NCBI RefSeq assembly: GCF_003324565.1
Contig: NZ_QOLA01000016.1
Coordinates: 62,001-126,000, forward strand
Origin: Streptomyces sp. SDr-06
GTDB taxonomy: Bacteria > Actinomycetota > Actinomycetes > Streptomycetales > Streptomycetaceae
DNA length: 64,000 nucleotides
Reading direction: 5' to 3'
The position numbers were made by a program, and so were the translations under genes. Positions 36,062-45,521 of the stretch are shown piece after piece (the first letter of the stretch is position 1; the number at the start of each line of letters is the position of its first letter). The notes under the pieces were generated by a model, which saw nothing but the letters and a program-made list of their open reading frames with translations, was not told the origin of the DNA and made no database searches.

Positions 36062-37181
36062 CGCCAACGACGGAGCGTCGTCGGCGCCGCGCAAATCGGC
36101 GGCCAAGCCCAAGAAGAAGGCGCCCAACCACTTCAAGGCCGGTGGCAACTCGTTGGTGGCGGGACTGCTCGCCGGGGCCGATCAGGTCGCCGAGCGGTCT
36201 TTCCTCGGGGGAGCGAACCGGGAGTCGGAGGCGCCCACGCGGCTGCGGCCGACCCCCGCTCCGCCCCCTCCGGCCACCCCTCCGTCGCCGACCAAGCCGT
36301 CCGGGACGTCCGAGACGTCTCGGACCACCGGCGCGAGCGGGACGACCGCAGCGACCGGGTCGGTGCCCTCGCAGGGCAGCGAGGCGCCCGCCGCTGCTCC
36401 CACGGCCCTAGAGATCGACGACCCCGGCACACAGGCCCGCATCGAGGCAGTTCCGGCTGCTTCCGCGATCGCAGCCGTGGGGGAGCCCCCCGCTGCTCGC
36501 AAGCCCGAGGCACCGGCCCCCGTCACGGCGGCCACCCTCACCGCACCCCTGGCCGCCCCCAAGGCTCCGCGCCGTACACCCGCTCCCGACCCGCGCCCGG
36601 AGCGCGAACCCGAGCCGGAACCCGTCGCGGCAGCCGAGCCCGTCCAACGGGAAGCATCCGTCGCGGGGGACGAGGCGTCCGCACAGCGCCGCCGTCCGCG
36701 CACGGGCAAGTCCTGGGCCCATGCTGCGGTCCACGAGAGTTTCGCCAACGCCAAGATCCGGTCCGAGACATGGACAAGCTACGGATTCCGGATCGACCCG
36801 GAGGTGCTGGCGGATCTCAAGGAGCGGCTCAAGGCGGACCGTCGTACGTCGGGGAACACGATGCTGGGGCAGGGGCACTACATGGATGCCGCGCTGCGGC
36901 ACATCCCCGAGGACGTCGAAGCCCAGATCGAGATGGCGCAGGCCTTCCTCGACGACCGCATGGGCGTGGTGGGCGCCGGCAGGCAGTCGACGTTCCGCGT
37001 GGGGCCGGTTGCCTATGCCTTGATCTCGACGCTCAACCAAGGACTCCAGGAAGCGGACTACGGGCGACGAGGGCTCTACGTGATCTCGGCTGCGCTGGAG
37101 AACTTCCTCCAGGCGCTCGACGCCGAGGGGGAGTTGCAGCGTCCTGAGCGGCGGGCCCGGGTGCAGCGCCCGATGCCGTAG
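36054..37181 (+). CDS. Probable ParB-like partner of ParA2
   Basis: 375 residues, TTG start inside the end of parA2. N-terminus is basic (PRKSAAKPKKKAPNHF). Residues 55-215 are a Pro/Ala/Thr/Glu linker. The C-terminal 160 residues are folded (SWAHAAVHESFANAKIRSET, YGFRIDPEVLADLKERLKAD, GQGHYMDAALRHIP). The pair FRIDPEVLADLKERL...GQGHYMDAAL resembles a ribbon-helix-helix-type DNA-binding element. No ParB nuclease-like core is visible. Role as centromere-binding protein is inferred from its coupling to ParA2. Confidence 0.6.
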   Translation: MTSANDGASSAPRKSAAKPKKKAPNHFKAGGNSLVAGLLAGADQVAERSFLGGANRESEAPTRLRPTPAPPPPATPPSPTKPSGTSETSRTTGASGTTAATGSVPSQGSEAPAAAPTALEIDDPGTQARIEAVPAASAIAAVGEPPAARKPEAPAPVTAATLTAPLAAPKAPRRTPAPDPRPEREPEPEPVAAAEPVQREASVAGDEASAQRRRPRTGKSWAHAAVHESFANAKIRSETWTSYGFRIDPEVLADLKERLKADRRTSGNTMLGQGHYMDAALRHIPEDVEAQIEMAQAFLDDRMGVVGAGRQSTFRVGPVAYALISTLNQGLQEADYGRRGLYVISAALENFLQALDAEGELQRPERRARVQRPMP

Positions 37182-37207
37182 AGCCGTCAGCCGCCTGGGG
37201 CGGTCCC

Positions 37208-37257
37208 GCAGATATGGGTGTGGCCAGCGCTTTTGCGCTGGCCACACCCATATCTGC
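37208..37257 (+). terminator. Perfect 23-bp hairpin ending the ParA2 operon
   Basis: GCAGATATGGGTGTGGCCAG followed by CGC pairs without mismatch with its complement around TTTT, 27 bases beyond the stop. Exceptionally strong. Confidence 0.85.
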
Positions 37258-37258
37258 A

Positions 37259-37310
37259 TCGATGGATATACCGATGAATGTTGCGATGGATATACCGCTG
37301 TCTGTTGCCC
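37259..37310. repeat. Iteron-like repeats matching the 34.1-kb zone
   Basis: GATGGATATACCG occurs at 37261-37273 and again at 37285-37297 (24-bp period), with GTTGCGA between (37280-37286). The element 37285-37308 matches 34165-34188 at 21 of 24 positions. CTGACGGAC follows at about 37338. Confidence 0.6.
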
Positions 37311-37560
37311 TGTAACTGACTTGCTGACGTGCTGTCTGACGGACGATCCCTGTTGCTGTCGCTCTAACCATCCAGCTGACACGAGAGTAAACAAGCGAAC
37401 TAACGTTTCTGCAAAGCGCTGAATACCAGTCAAATAGGGGGGAGTGGCAACTTCCTGACCCAGCAACAACACGCGGAGTGTCTAGTGTCAGGAGGAATCC
37501 TCCGAAAATTCGGGTAACGTGGTCATCACGATCCACCCTTGTATTCCTGGAGTGATGGCA

Positions 37561-38034
37561 ATGTCGGTGACGAACGACCAGCTCAGCGCCAGTGCGGTCG
37601 CAACAGCGGCCGGTCTGAGCGAATCCTGGGCCTGGAAAGCACGCGACCAAGGCATCCTGTACGAGCCTCATTTCGAGGACTCGGTCGTCGCCCTGCGCGT
37701 GTACGCGTTCGTCTCCCAGATCGTGTGGCCCGGCAGCCGGCGGCCTCGCAGTGCCCGCCAGGACCTCGAGCTGTGGCAGTCCAGTGCGGTGGAGGCGGCC
37801 CGCCAGGCCGTCGACGATCCACTCACCACGCGCGACACCGCGCTGTGGGTCCTCGAAGACTCCGTCTACCTGGTCACCACGCCCGCAGAACGTGCGGCGT
37901 TCGACCTCAAGCACCTGGACGGACGCGCCGCGTTCCGCATCCCCATCGGCCTGTGGATCTGCGAGCTTCCCGACGCCATAAACGCACTGCCTCGCCGTCG
38001 ACGGCGCAACCCGCACGCCAAGGCCTCCGCCTGA
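37561..38034 (+). CDS. Small putative DNA-binding protein
   Basis: 157 residues. The ATG at 37561 has GGAG 9 bases upstream; ATG 37555 and GTG 37519 are alternatives. The N-terminus (LSASAVATAAGLSESWAWKA, then RDQGILYEPHFEDSVVALRV) resembles a MerR/excisionase-type winged helix. The rest is helical and Arg-rich at the end. Position between partition genes and the candidate Rep gene suggests copy-number or partition control. No family assignment. Confidence 0.5.
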   Translation: MSVTNDQLSASAVATAAGLSESWAWKARDQGILYEPHFEDSVVALRVYAFVSQIVWPGSRRPRSARQDLELWQSSAVEAARQAVDDPLTTRDTALWVLEDSVYLVTTPAERAAFDLKHLDGRAAFRIPIGLWICELPDAINALPRRRRRNPHAKASA

Positions 38035-38192
38035 GCGTCCAGGTCGCCCGCAGCGGGCATCGGTGACAGCTGCTCCCGATCGCCCCGCCGACGCCGCCCC
38101 AGCCGTCCAGCCCCCTAGCTCATGAGGTGAGCCCCACCCCTCTCTCCTAACTCCATCCCGCCGCACGTTCGCCAGCTCGCTGACGAACGGCG

Positions 38193-40064
38193 ATGCCGTT
38201 TTGCCTTCTTCCTTCTTGCCAGGAGCACATCATCGCCACCAGCACGAGGGCTGGTTCAGTGTTGCCTCAATCTGGTCCAGCCTCGCCCCGCCCCCCTGCG
38301 TCGGCCCGTCCCCGCATGGAAGAAACCGTTGCCCGCCACACCGGGGCCACTCCCGTCGGCCCTCCAGAAGCCAGGCCCGAGCGGCGCCAGCGCGTGCGGG
38401 TCCCGTGGATGCTCGTCGAGTCCGCCTTCTACGCCGACATCGCCCTGGCCGTCTACGTGAAAGTGAAGGCGCTCGGGCAGCGGCCCGAGGGCTGCACCGC
38501 CGGGACCGCCACGCTCGCGTCATACATCGGCATGTCGACGTCATCCGTCGAACGTGGTCTCTCACAACTCCGCAACCTCCGCCCCGACGGCCAGTCAGAA
38601 CTCCCCGAGAACACCCGCCGTTCCCTGCCCGGCGGCACGGGCACCACGGCCCGCCGCCGGGTCCGTTCCATGGCTCCGACCGAGCGATTCGTCTGGCTGC
38701 CGGTCGCGGCCTGCGAGGACCTCAAGCCGCGTCAGTTGCGCGCGTACGCCGTGATGGTGTTCACGCAGGCCCAGCGGATCCCGCTGACCCTCAGCGAACT
38801 CGCCGGGTACCTGCGCCACCACTCCGGCAAGCGCGCCGGGCGGCCCATCAGCGCGACGGCCGCCGCCGCCATCGCGGACGACCTGGAGGCGTCGGGCTGG
38901 GTCAGCGTGGAGCGACGGACCGGGGGACAGGGTCGCAACCAGTACGTCGCCCACGACATCCCCCGCTCGTCCTCCTCGTACACCGACGCAGCGCCCGCCA
39001 CCGCCACCCGCGCCCCCTCGGTCCAGGCCCTTCCCGCCCACTCCGAGGGACGCCCGTCTCCTCAACTTGGTGACGGATCGGGTCCCCCGGTTGATGCCGG
39101 ATCGCTCGCGACTAAGGAAGACCGAAAGATTGCCCGACCCGAGAACGAGCCCCGTCTTTCCTCACCCGCCGTAGGCGAGCCTCGGGTAGTTGACGGCGCG
39201 TCAGTCGGCGACGATCGCGGTTGGCTGCGGAACTCGGCTCCGGCGCGTCCTCTCGCGCTCCGCGCGGATGCCAACCGACCCTCCTCGCCTTCCCTCCGTA
39301 CACCAGAACCAGCTCACGGGGTGAGCCCACGGCCACGCTCCCGGCCAGAACTTACCCTCAGCCCGCAGATCTACTCGGTGCTCGAACCCGTCCATTGGCT
39401 GCTCCAGCGGATCGACAACGCCTACGTGCTCCGTCGGATCGGCCGGGAAGTGGGCCGACAGCTCCGCGAAGGCATGGAACCCGAGCGTCTGCACCACCGG
39501 CTCACCGTCCGCTTCGCGGGCACCATCCCCGCCGACATCCGCGATCCCGGCCGCTGGCTGCTCGGGGTGGCGCTGCCGCGCTGGGGCTGCGGTCATCTGG
39601 ACTGCGAGGCCGGGGTGATGTGGTCCACCGGTTCCCCGTGCGCCGTCTGCGCGGAAATCGTCGCGGACAGGCGCGCGGCCCGACGACGCCGCCCCGAACA
39701 ACTCCAGCAGCTCGGTCCGCATCCCAGCGATGACGCGTCGCACGTCCACCCCGTTGCTGCTGCTGAACGTGCGGTGACGACTCCGACCGAACCCGCTCCG
39801 CAGGGCCCCGCCCGGGCCAACTGCGCGGAATGCGGGTGCCGCATCTTCCTGACCGGCCAGGCTCTCACCGACGGTCTGTGCAGGACCTGCCGTGAGGAGC
39901 AGCAGGAGTGCGGGGGAGCGGGCGAGATCGCCCTCAAGAGACCGTCGGCCGCCACATGTGCGGGGTGGGAGGGGATGCCCTGCGACCGCCTTGCTCTGCC
40001 GACCCGGAACGTGTGTGCCCGGCACAGAGCACTCCAGGTGGCGGGGGAGAGGCAGGCCTCCTGA
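38193..40064 (+). CDS. Helix-turn-helix protein, candidate plasmid replication initiator
   Basis: Up to 623 residues. Start uncertain: the ATG at 38193 lacks an RBS; a GTG at 38260 and an ATG at 38316 are alternatives. Conserved features begin near residue 70: VPWMLVESAFYADIALAVYV, then GTATLASYIGMSTSSVERGL (winged helix), a second winged-helix-like segment (LTLSELAGYLRHHSG, AAIADDLEASGWVSVERR), a variable linker, and a C-terminal part with Cys pairs (WGCGHLDC, CAVC; CAECGC, CRTC) likely binding zinc. HTH proteins of this shape beside iterons act as Rep or regulators in Streptomyces plasmids; the Rep role is inferred. Confidence 0.55.
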   Translation: MPFCLLPSCQEHIIATSTRAGSVLPQSGPASPRPPASARPRMEETVARHTGATPVGPPEARPERRQRVRVPWMLVESAFYADIALAVYVKVKALGQRPEGCTAGTATLASYIGMSTSSVERGLSQLRNLRPDGQSELPENTRRSLPGGTGTTARRRVRSMAPTERFVWLPVAACEDLKPRQLRAYAVMVFTQAQRIPLTLSELAGYLRHHSGKRAGRPISATAAAAIADDLEASGWVSVERRTGGQGRNQYVAHDIPRSSSSYTDAAPATATRAPSVQALPAHSEGRPSPQLGDGSGPPVDAGSLATKEDRKIARPENEPRLSSPAVGEPRVVDGASVGDDRGWLRNSAPARPLALRADANRPSSPSLRTPEPAHGVSPRPRSRPELTLSPQIYSVLEPVHWLLQRIDNAYVLRRIGREVGRQLREGMEPERLHHRLTVRFAGTIPADIRDPGRWLLGVALPRWGCGHLDCEAGVMWSTGSPCAVCAEIVADRRAARRRRPEQLQQLGPHPSDDASHVHPVAAAERAVTTPTEPAPQGPARANCAECGCRIFLTGQALTDGLCRTCREEQQECGGAGEIALKRPSAATCAGWEGMPCDRLALPTRNVCARHRALQVAGERQAS

Positions 40065-40294
40065 TGTCCGCCGTCCCGGCCGCGAGGAGCGCCTTGTCCA
40101 CGGTCGGCCTCGTACCGACTGAGGCCCCGGAAGCGTCGCCTGCCACACGCGGGGTGGGCCGCGAACTGTGTGACAGGCACACTGACGGGCGGGGTGCGGG
40201 TGGGGCGACGGGGGAGTGGCTCGGTGATACGGGTACGACTCCGCCTCCGGTCGAAGGCGAGTGCGGGTGAACCGCGATGTGCTCAGGGGGGACC

Positions 40295-40840
40295 GTGTTT
40301 CTTGACCAGCTTCCAGCGCTCATCGGTGTGGTGGTGGGTTCGGCAGCCTCGTACGCGACACAGAACCTGACCGAACGCCGCAGATGGAAACGTCAGCGGG
40401 AAGAGCGGTGGGACGAGAAGCGCTTCGAGACCTACGGCCGCTACGCCAACGCCCTCAAGGCCCAACTCCGCATCGCCCAGCGCATAGGTGCGGCCAGAGG
40501 ATTCACTGACGTCGCCGACCCCGTGGACCCCGCTGAAGGACTGCCCTTGCTCGCCGACGCGGAGTCCCATCGCGCGCAGGAGTGGGAATCCGTGCTGCTG
40601 GTCGGGGACGCGGCGACGATCGCAGCGGCCCGGCGCTGGCACGAAACGATCTGGACGATCGAACTACTCGTACGAGAGGGAGCGGCGGTCGACCGCGACA
40701 AGTGGACGAGGGCCCACCAGTTGGCCAGCGCGGCACGTGACGCCTTCTACGTGTCCTCGCGGCGCGACCTGGGAATCGCTGGCGCACCCCCTCCCTCCGG
40801 GGAGTGGCCACGACCCTGGCAGGTCGACCTCTCGGAGTGA
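40295..40840 (+). CDS. Single-pass membrane protein (hypothetical)
   Basis: 181 residues. GTG at 40295 sits behind AGGGGGGA with ideal spacing; the ATG at 40277 is less likely. Residues 3-20 are a membrane helix (LPALIGVVVGSAASYA), followed by a charged helix (NLTERRRWKRQREERWDEK) and an Ala/Trp-rich helical domain. Same layout as the protein at 4895-5410. Function unknown. Confidence 0.55.
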   Translation: MFLDQLPALIGVVVGSAASYATQNLTERRRWKRQREERWDEKRFETYGRYANALKAQLRIAQRIGAARGFTDVADPVDPAEGLPLLADAESHRAQEWESVLLVGDAATIAAARRWHETIWTIELLVREGAAVDRDKWTRAHQLASAARDAFYVSSRRDLGIAGAPPPSGEWPRPWQVDLSE

Positions 40841-41010
40841 GCGTTCCTGCTCGGGAGCCTGTTGCGAGGGGTACAGGGATTTGGGCCCGGGGCACTGCGT
40901 GGCCTGGCTGCCGGATCGCCTCCGGGGCCGGGACGGGGGTGATCCTCGCTGTTCCGGCATCGAGACGCTGGGGTGCTCCCCCCTCTCAGCACGGTTGGCG
41001 AAGGAGACGG

Positions 41011-41054
41011 CCGGCCTTCGCGGAACAGCTCCAGGCGTGTCCGCGAGAGGCCGG
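41011..41054 (-). terminator. Hairpin downstream of the first DUF4097 gene
   Basis: CCGGCCTTCGCGGA pairs with TCCGCGAGAGGCCGG (one bulge). Located 50 bases beyond the stop of the leftward gene; no T-tail. Confidence 0.45.
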
Positions 41055-41104
41055 CGGCCGTACTCGAATTCATCCGACTGTGTGAGGGAACGCCGACGGC
41101 TGCA

Positions 41105-41773
41105 TCAGTTGGTGCGGGCGTTGATGTCGCCGTAGTTGGTGGTGGCGTGGATGCGGAGGTGGGGGTTGGCGCCTTGGGTGTTGGTGAGGCTGTTGTTGAT
41201 GCGACCGTAGGTGGTGGCGGCGTCGAGAGTGGCGGAGGTGGCGGGGGTGGTGCCGACGGTGATGGTGCCTGCTTCGGTGCGCAGGGTGAGAGTGCCGTGG
41301 GTGGCTTCGGTGATGGTGATGTCGCCCTTGGCGACGCGGATGTCGCTGGCGCCTGTGAGGCGGTTGACGGTGACGTCGGCGGCGTGGACGGTCAGGTGGA
41401 GGGTGTCGGTTTCGTCGATGGTGACGATGCCGTGGGCGCCGTTGAAGGTGACGTTGCCGAGGGGGCCCTTCGTGCGGAGTTCGGCGCCGCCGGAGGTGGC
41501 CTGGATGTGAGAGTGGGCGGGGAGGGTGAGGGTGACGTCGAGGGATCCGGTGGTGCCGAAGTACTGGTTCTTGACCGGGTTCTCGATGGTCAGGACGCCG
41601 TCGGTGTAGTCGACGGTGCACTGTTCGACGGCCTTGGTGTCGCGGCTCTTGTTGGGGTTGGTGGGCTGGATGTCGAGGGTGGCCTCGGTCTGCTCGGTGG
41701 CGGTGATGGTGATGCGTCCGACCGGGATGTTCAGGACGGTCGTGATGGGGCCGGTGGTGGCGAACTTCTGCAT
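41105..41773 (-). CDS. DUF4097-family beta-repeat protein (copy A)
   Basis: 222 residues, RBS AAGGAG. A run of short beta strands with regular turns: GRITITATEQTEATLDI, SLDVTLTLPAHSHIQA, GGAELRTKGPLG, VTIDETDTLHLTVHAADVTV, GDITITEATHGTLTLRTEAGTITV, YGRINNSLTNTQG. This is the DUF4097/DUF4098 adhesin-like beta-solenoid signature. No signal peptide, so it is probably cytoplasmic. The protein at 45894-46562 has the same length and ordered motifs, so the two are paralogues. Confidence 0.85.
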   Translation of the reverse strand: MQKFATTGPITTVLNIPVGRITITATEQTEATLDIQPTNPNKSRDTKAVEQCTVDYTDGVLTIENPVKNQYFGTTGSLDVTLTLPAHSHIQATSGGAELRTKGPLGNVTFNGAHGIVTIDETDTLHLTVHAADVTVNRLTGASDIRVAKGDITITEATHGTLTLRTEAGTITVGTTPATSATLDAATTYGRINNSLTNTQGANPHLRIHATTNYGDINARTN

Positions 41774-42176
41774 GATGCTCTCCTTGTGAACTGCTGCCTG
41801 GTGCCGTGTGGCTGGCTGGTCGCTGTGTTCGGGTAGAGAGTGCGCGGGAGCGGTTTCAGTGGGGCATCGGCCTGGTTTCAGGCGGCTTCAACGGGGCCTG
41901 CTCCCGTGCAACCAGGCCCGCCCCGGGGCGCGTTCGGCCCACCCCCTCTGCGCGAGACCGGACCGCCCGCAGCAGTCCGGCCCGGCCCCGGACGGAAGGA
42001 TCGGCCCCAGCCCCGCTCTGAGCGGCCTCGCCGTAACAACCGGACCCCACATGGCCGGGCTCACCGGTTCCAGGCAAGTCGGCTGGCCTTGGGGTCGCCG
42101 AACGTCAGCCCGCGTCCGCTCCCAACGCCGAGCCAGAACGGGACGTGAACACCCCAACCACTGGGCGCCCGGTGCT
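41774..42176. other. No supported gene
   Basis: Promoter region of the leftward DUF4097 gene plus about 350 bases of G/C-rich sequence between it and the LysR stop, with no recognisable product. Confidence 0.4.
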
Positions 42177-43067
42177 CTACAGCGCTGCCGTTCCCAGCTC
42201 CCGGACGATCGCGGCGAAGGCCCGTACCAGGTCGCTCTCTCCGTCGCTGCGCCACACCAGGGCCCACCTGAGGAGGGGGGCGTCGTGCAGGGGGAGGTAC
42301 ACGATGTCGGGGCGGGCGTAGTAGCGGGTTACGTGGGCGCCGAGGCTGTTGACCGCATCGCCGGAGGCGACGATCGCGTACAGCGCGTCCAGGCTTTCCG
42401 CGCTGTGGTTGCGCTCGATCGGGCGGCCCCGGGGCGTCTGGAAGGGGATGAAGGCGTCCTCCCAGTAGTCGGGCAGCGGGGTCACCGGGCCGATGACGCC
42501 GTGGTCGCCGAGGACTTCGATGGAGACCGACTTCCGGTCGGCCAGGACGTGTTCCCGCGCGGCCAGGGCCACCCGGGGCTCGGTGAACAGGACCGGGCCG
42601 ACCGTCAGATCGGGCTCCTCCACCGGCGTCCAGGACACCAGGAGGTCGATGTCGCCCGCGCGCAGGCGGGCGAACGGGTCGATGAAGCCGTTGTGGCGGA
42701 TCCGCAGCCCCCACTGCGGGTGCCGGGAGCGAAAGGCCTCCCAATACGGGCGCAGGTCATGGGCGTTGCTCGGCATCATCCCGACCCGCAGCACGTCGGT
42801 CTTGCCCTGCGCGGTCGCCCGGGCGCGCTGCAGACTCTGGTGGAGACCTTCGTACACCGGCCTCAGGTCGTCGCGCAGCTGCTCGCCGACGGGGGTCAGC
42901 CTTACGACGCGGCTGGTGCGTTCGAACAGCTCGGCGCCGATGACGCGTTCCTGTTTCTTGACGGCCTGGCTGACCCGGGCCGGTGAGATGTGCAGTCGCT
43001 CGGCGGTGCGGGTGAAGTGCAGTTCCTCCGCGAGCGTCAGGAATATCTCGATGTCGCGCAGCTCCAT
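42177..43067 (-). CDS. LysR-family transcriptional regulator
   Basis: 296 residues. N-terminal LysR helix-turn-helix (MELRDIEIFLTLAEELHFTR, TAERLHISPARVSQAVKKQE, GAELFERTSR, VRLTPVGEQL) and the substrate-binding domain (LRVGMMPSNAHDL, GDIDLLVSWTPVEEPDLTVG, SLDALYAIVASGDAVN). It is divergent from the VOC and transporter genes across about 350 bases, so it probably regulates them. Confidence 0.92.
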   Translation of the reverse strand: MELRDIEIFLTLAEELHFTRTAERLHISPARVSQAVKKQERVIGAELFERTSRVVRLTPVGEQLRDDLRPVYEGLHQSLQRARATAQGKTDVLRVGMMPSNAHDLRPYWEAFRSRHPQWGLRIRHNGFIDPFARLRAGDIDLLVSWTPVEEPDLTVGPVLFTEPRVALAAREHVLADRKSVSIEVLGDHGVIGPVTPLPDYWEDAFIPFQTPRGRPIERNHSAESLDALYAIVASGDAVNSLGAHVTRYYARPDIVYLPLHDAPLLRWALVWRSDGESDLVRAFAAIVRELGTAAL

Positions 43068-43416
43068 GTCTGCTCGCCCCCCACCCCTCGCCCCGCTTCG
43101 ATCTGCGGAGTCGCACCCTACGTCGTCGGTCTCCGTCGCGGCCAGGGTGTTTCCCGCGGTCGACCGGGTATCGCATCCCGATGCCGCGCAGCTCCACCGT
43201 GCCCGACCCCCTCATGAACCTGTGGTCGTGAACCTGTGGGTTAACGAGCGTTGCGGGATCGGCCGTTGTTCGCCCCGGGGGGCGCGTTCGATGCTGGATC
43301 GTGTCGTCGGCACCCCACCGTCGACGCCGGAGGATCCCACCCGGAAGGCAGTCTCACATGATCCGTACTCGCGGCGCGATGTCATGCGAGCCGCAGCGCT
43401 TCGATCCGGCGGCCCC

Positions 43417-43809
43417 GTGAACATCACCGCGTCCGCCGTGACCCTGCACGTCGACGATGCGGCAGCGTCGGCCCGGTTCTTCACCGGCCACCTCGGATTC
43501 CGGCAGGTGATGTCACTGGACGAGGAGTACATCTGCCTCAGCCGTGACGACGACGCCGCGGACATCGTCCTGTCGCAGGGCCCGGCCGAAGCACCTCCCG
43601 AACCGGCGTCCGGACGCGGCCCGCAGAACGTGACCGTCACGTTCACCGTCACCTCCATCGCCGACGAAGACGCCCGGCTACGCCGGGAGAACGCGCCCAT
43701 CACCACCTCGCTCCGCCAGAAACCCTGGGGGGAATGGGCACTCCAGCTCACCGACCCCAACGGGGTCGTGGTCGAACTCGTCGAGTGGGTACCGCCCGCC
43801 GGAGCCTGA
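43417..43809 (+). CDS. VOC-family protein (glyoxalase/bleomycin-resistance type)
   Basis: 130 residues from a GTG. An ATG at 43384 would add 11 residues; neither has a strong RBS. Single VOC unit pair: ASAVTLHVDDAAASARFFTG, HLGFRQVMSLDEEYICLSR, and the C-terminal EWALQLTDPNGVVVELVEWV. The length fits the small drug-binding/resistance group. Followed by a DHA2 exporter and facing a LysR regulator, which suggests a small drug- or metabolite-resistance unit. Confidence 0.8.
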   Translation: MNITASAVTLHVDDAAASARFFTGHLGFRQVMSLDEEYICLSRDDDAADIVLSQGPAEAPPEPASGRGPQNVTVTFTVTSIADEDARLRRENAPITTSLRQKPWGEWALQLTDPNGVVVELVEWVPPAGA

Positions 43810-43931
43810 CCGCCGGTCAGCAGAGCGCACGCACGTGTACGCCTGCCAGGCCGCGCCCGAAGCCACCCCCCCCCGCTGCGCACCTGCCCCGCCCGTCCGG
43901 GGTACCCGTGTGCCCTGCAGAAAGACATCCC

Positions 43932-45476
43932 ATGGAAGCGACGCCCACCCGTCACCCACGCCGCTGGCTCATCCTGGTCGTGCTCTGCCTCAGCACCCTG
44001 GTGCTGATCATCGACAACATGGTGCTCACCGTGGCGGTCCCCACGATCGCCGAGGACCTCAACGCCAGCGCCCAGGACCTCCAGTGGGTCCTCGAGTCGT
44101 ACATGCTGGTCTTCGCCGGGCTCCTGCTGACCGCGGGAAGCCTCTCCGACAAGTTCGGCCGGCGGAAGATGATGATCATCGGTCTCTCGCTGTTCGGCGC
44201 GGCCTCGCTGGTGGCCATGGAGGCCACCTCGCCGGGCATGCTGATCGCCGGCCGCGCCCTCATGGGCGTCGGCGGTGCCCTGGTCATGCCGTCCACCCTG
44301 TCGATCCTCATCACCGTCTTCGACGAGGCCGAGCGCCCCAAGGCGATCGCCGCCTGGTCCGCCGTCGCGATGGTCGGCCTGGTCGGCGGCCCCGTCCTGG
44401 GCGGCGCGCTGCTGGCCCAGTTCTGGTGGGGGGTCGTCTTCCTGATCAACGTCCCGATCGCCCTGCTCGCGATCACTGCCGCGATGGTGCTGATGCCGGA
44501 GTCCAAGGGCCCCTGGCGCAAGGCCGACCCGGTCGGCATGGTCCTCTCGGTGATCGGGATGAGCGCGCTCGTCTGGACGATCAACGAGCTCCCCAAGGGG
44601 GGCCTGTCCCACCACTCCACGCAGCTGTCCCTGGTCATCACCGTGGCGGCGCTGATCATGTTCGGCATCTGGGAGACCCGCTCGAAGTCACCGATGGTCC
44701 CGCTGGCCATGTTCCGCGACAAGGTCTTCACCGGTGCCAGCTTCTCGCTGGTCCTGCTCACCCTCGCCAATGGCGGACTCATGCTGGTCCTGACCCAGTA
44801 CGTGCAGTTCGTCCTCGGCTACACCCCGACCGAGACCGGCCTCGCCTTCACCCCGCTCGCCATCGCGACCCTGCTGTTCAACACGCTCGGCGCCTCGCTG
44901 ATCGCCAAGACCGGCACCCGCGTCATGGCCGTTCTCGGCCTCCTCGTCATCGCCTCCGGGTTCGTCGTCCTGGCCAACATGACCACCGAGTCGGGCTGGG
45001 GCGTCCTCGCCGGTGCGATGCTCCTGATGGGCGCGGGCTCCGGGCTCGCGATGCCCGCCGCGATGGCCGCCATGATGGGCGCGATCCCGGACGAGCACGC
45101 CGGTGTCGGCTCGGCCCTGAACGACACCATCCAGCAGGCCGGCGCCGCGCTCGGCGTCGCGATCCTCGGTGCGGTCCTCTCCTCCACCTTCACCCGCCAC
45201 ATGCCCGCCGATGCCCCCCAGATGGCTCGACACTCCATCGGTGACGCGCTGGCGGTGTCGGCTCAGACGAAGGACAGCGGGCTGCTCGACGCCGCCCGCT
45301 CCGCGTTCACCGACGCCATGTCCGCGACCTTCCTCGTCGGTGCCGCCAGCGTCGTGGGGGCAGCCGTCCTGGCCGCCTTCCTCATGAAGGGCAAGAACAG
45401 CGGCCCGGTCCCGGCCGAATCCGCTGTCGACCCCGCCACCGAGGCCGAGTCGGACGCCATGCTGACCAGTCTCTGA
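43932..45476 (+). CDS. DHA2-family MFS drug exporter (14 TM)
   Basis: 514 residues with about 14 hydrophobic helices. Motif A GSLSDKFGRRKM after TM2, motif C AMVGLVGGPVLGG in TM5, and the DHA2-typical first helix (IDNMVLTVAVPTIAEDL) and WVLESYML. It exports hydrophobic compounds by proton antiport; substrate unknown. Probably co-transcribed with the VOC gene 120 bases upstream. Its last 90 residues are mirrored in the dead fragment at 13563-13855. Confidence 0.92.
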   Translation: MEATPTRHPRRWLILVVLCLSTLVLIIDNMVLTVAVPTIAEDLNASAQDLQWVLESYMLVFAGLLLTAGSLSDKFGRRKMMIIGLSLFGAASLVAMEATSPGMLIAGRALMGVGGALVMPSTLSILITVFDEAERPKAIAAWSAVAMVGLVGGPVLGGALLAQFWWGVVFLINVPIALLAITAAMVLMPESKGPWRKADPVGMVLSVIGMSALVWTINELPKGGLSHHSTQLSLVITVAALIMFGIWETRSKSPMVPLAMFRDKVFTGASFSLVLLTLANGGLMLVLTQYVQFVLGYTPTETGLAFTPLAIATLLFNTLGASLIAKTGTRVMAVLGLLVIASGFVVLANMTTESGWGVLAGAMLLMGAGSGLAMPAAMAAMMGAIPDEHAGVGSALNDTIQQAGAALGVAILGAVLSSTFTRHMPADAPQMARHSIGDALAVSAQTKDSGLLDAARSAFTDAMSATFLVGAASVVGAAVLAAFLMKGKNSGPVPAESAVDPATEAESDAMLTSL

Positions 45477-45487
45477 CCCAACTCGAC

Positions 45488-45521
45488 GCGGGGCCCGGGG
45501 AGTTCACTCCCCGGGCCCCGC
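45488..45521 (+). terminator. Terminator of the transporter gene
   Basis: GCGGGGCCCGGGGAG and CTCCCCGGGCCCCGC form a perfect 15-bp stem with loop TTCA, followed by CTTGG. Confidence 0.8.
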
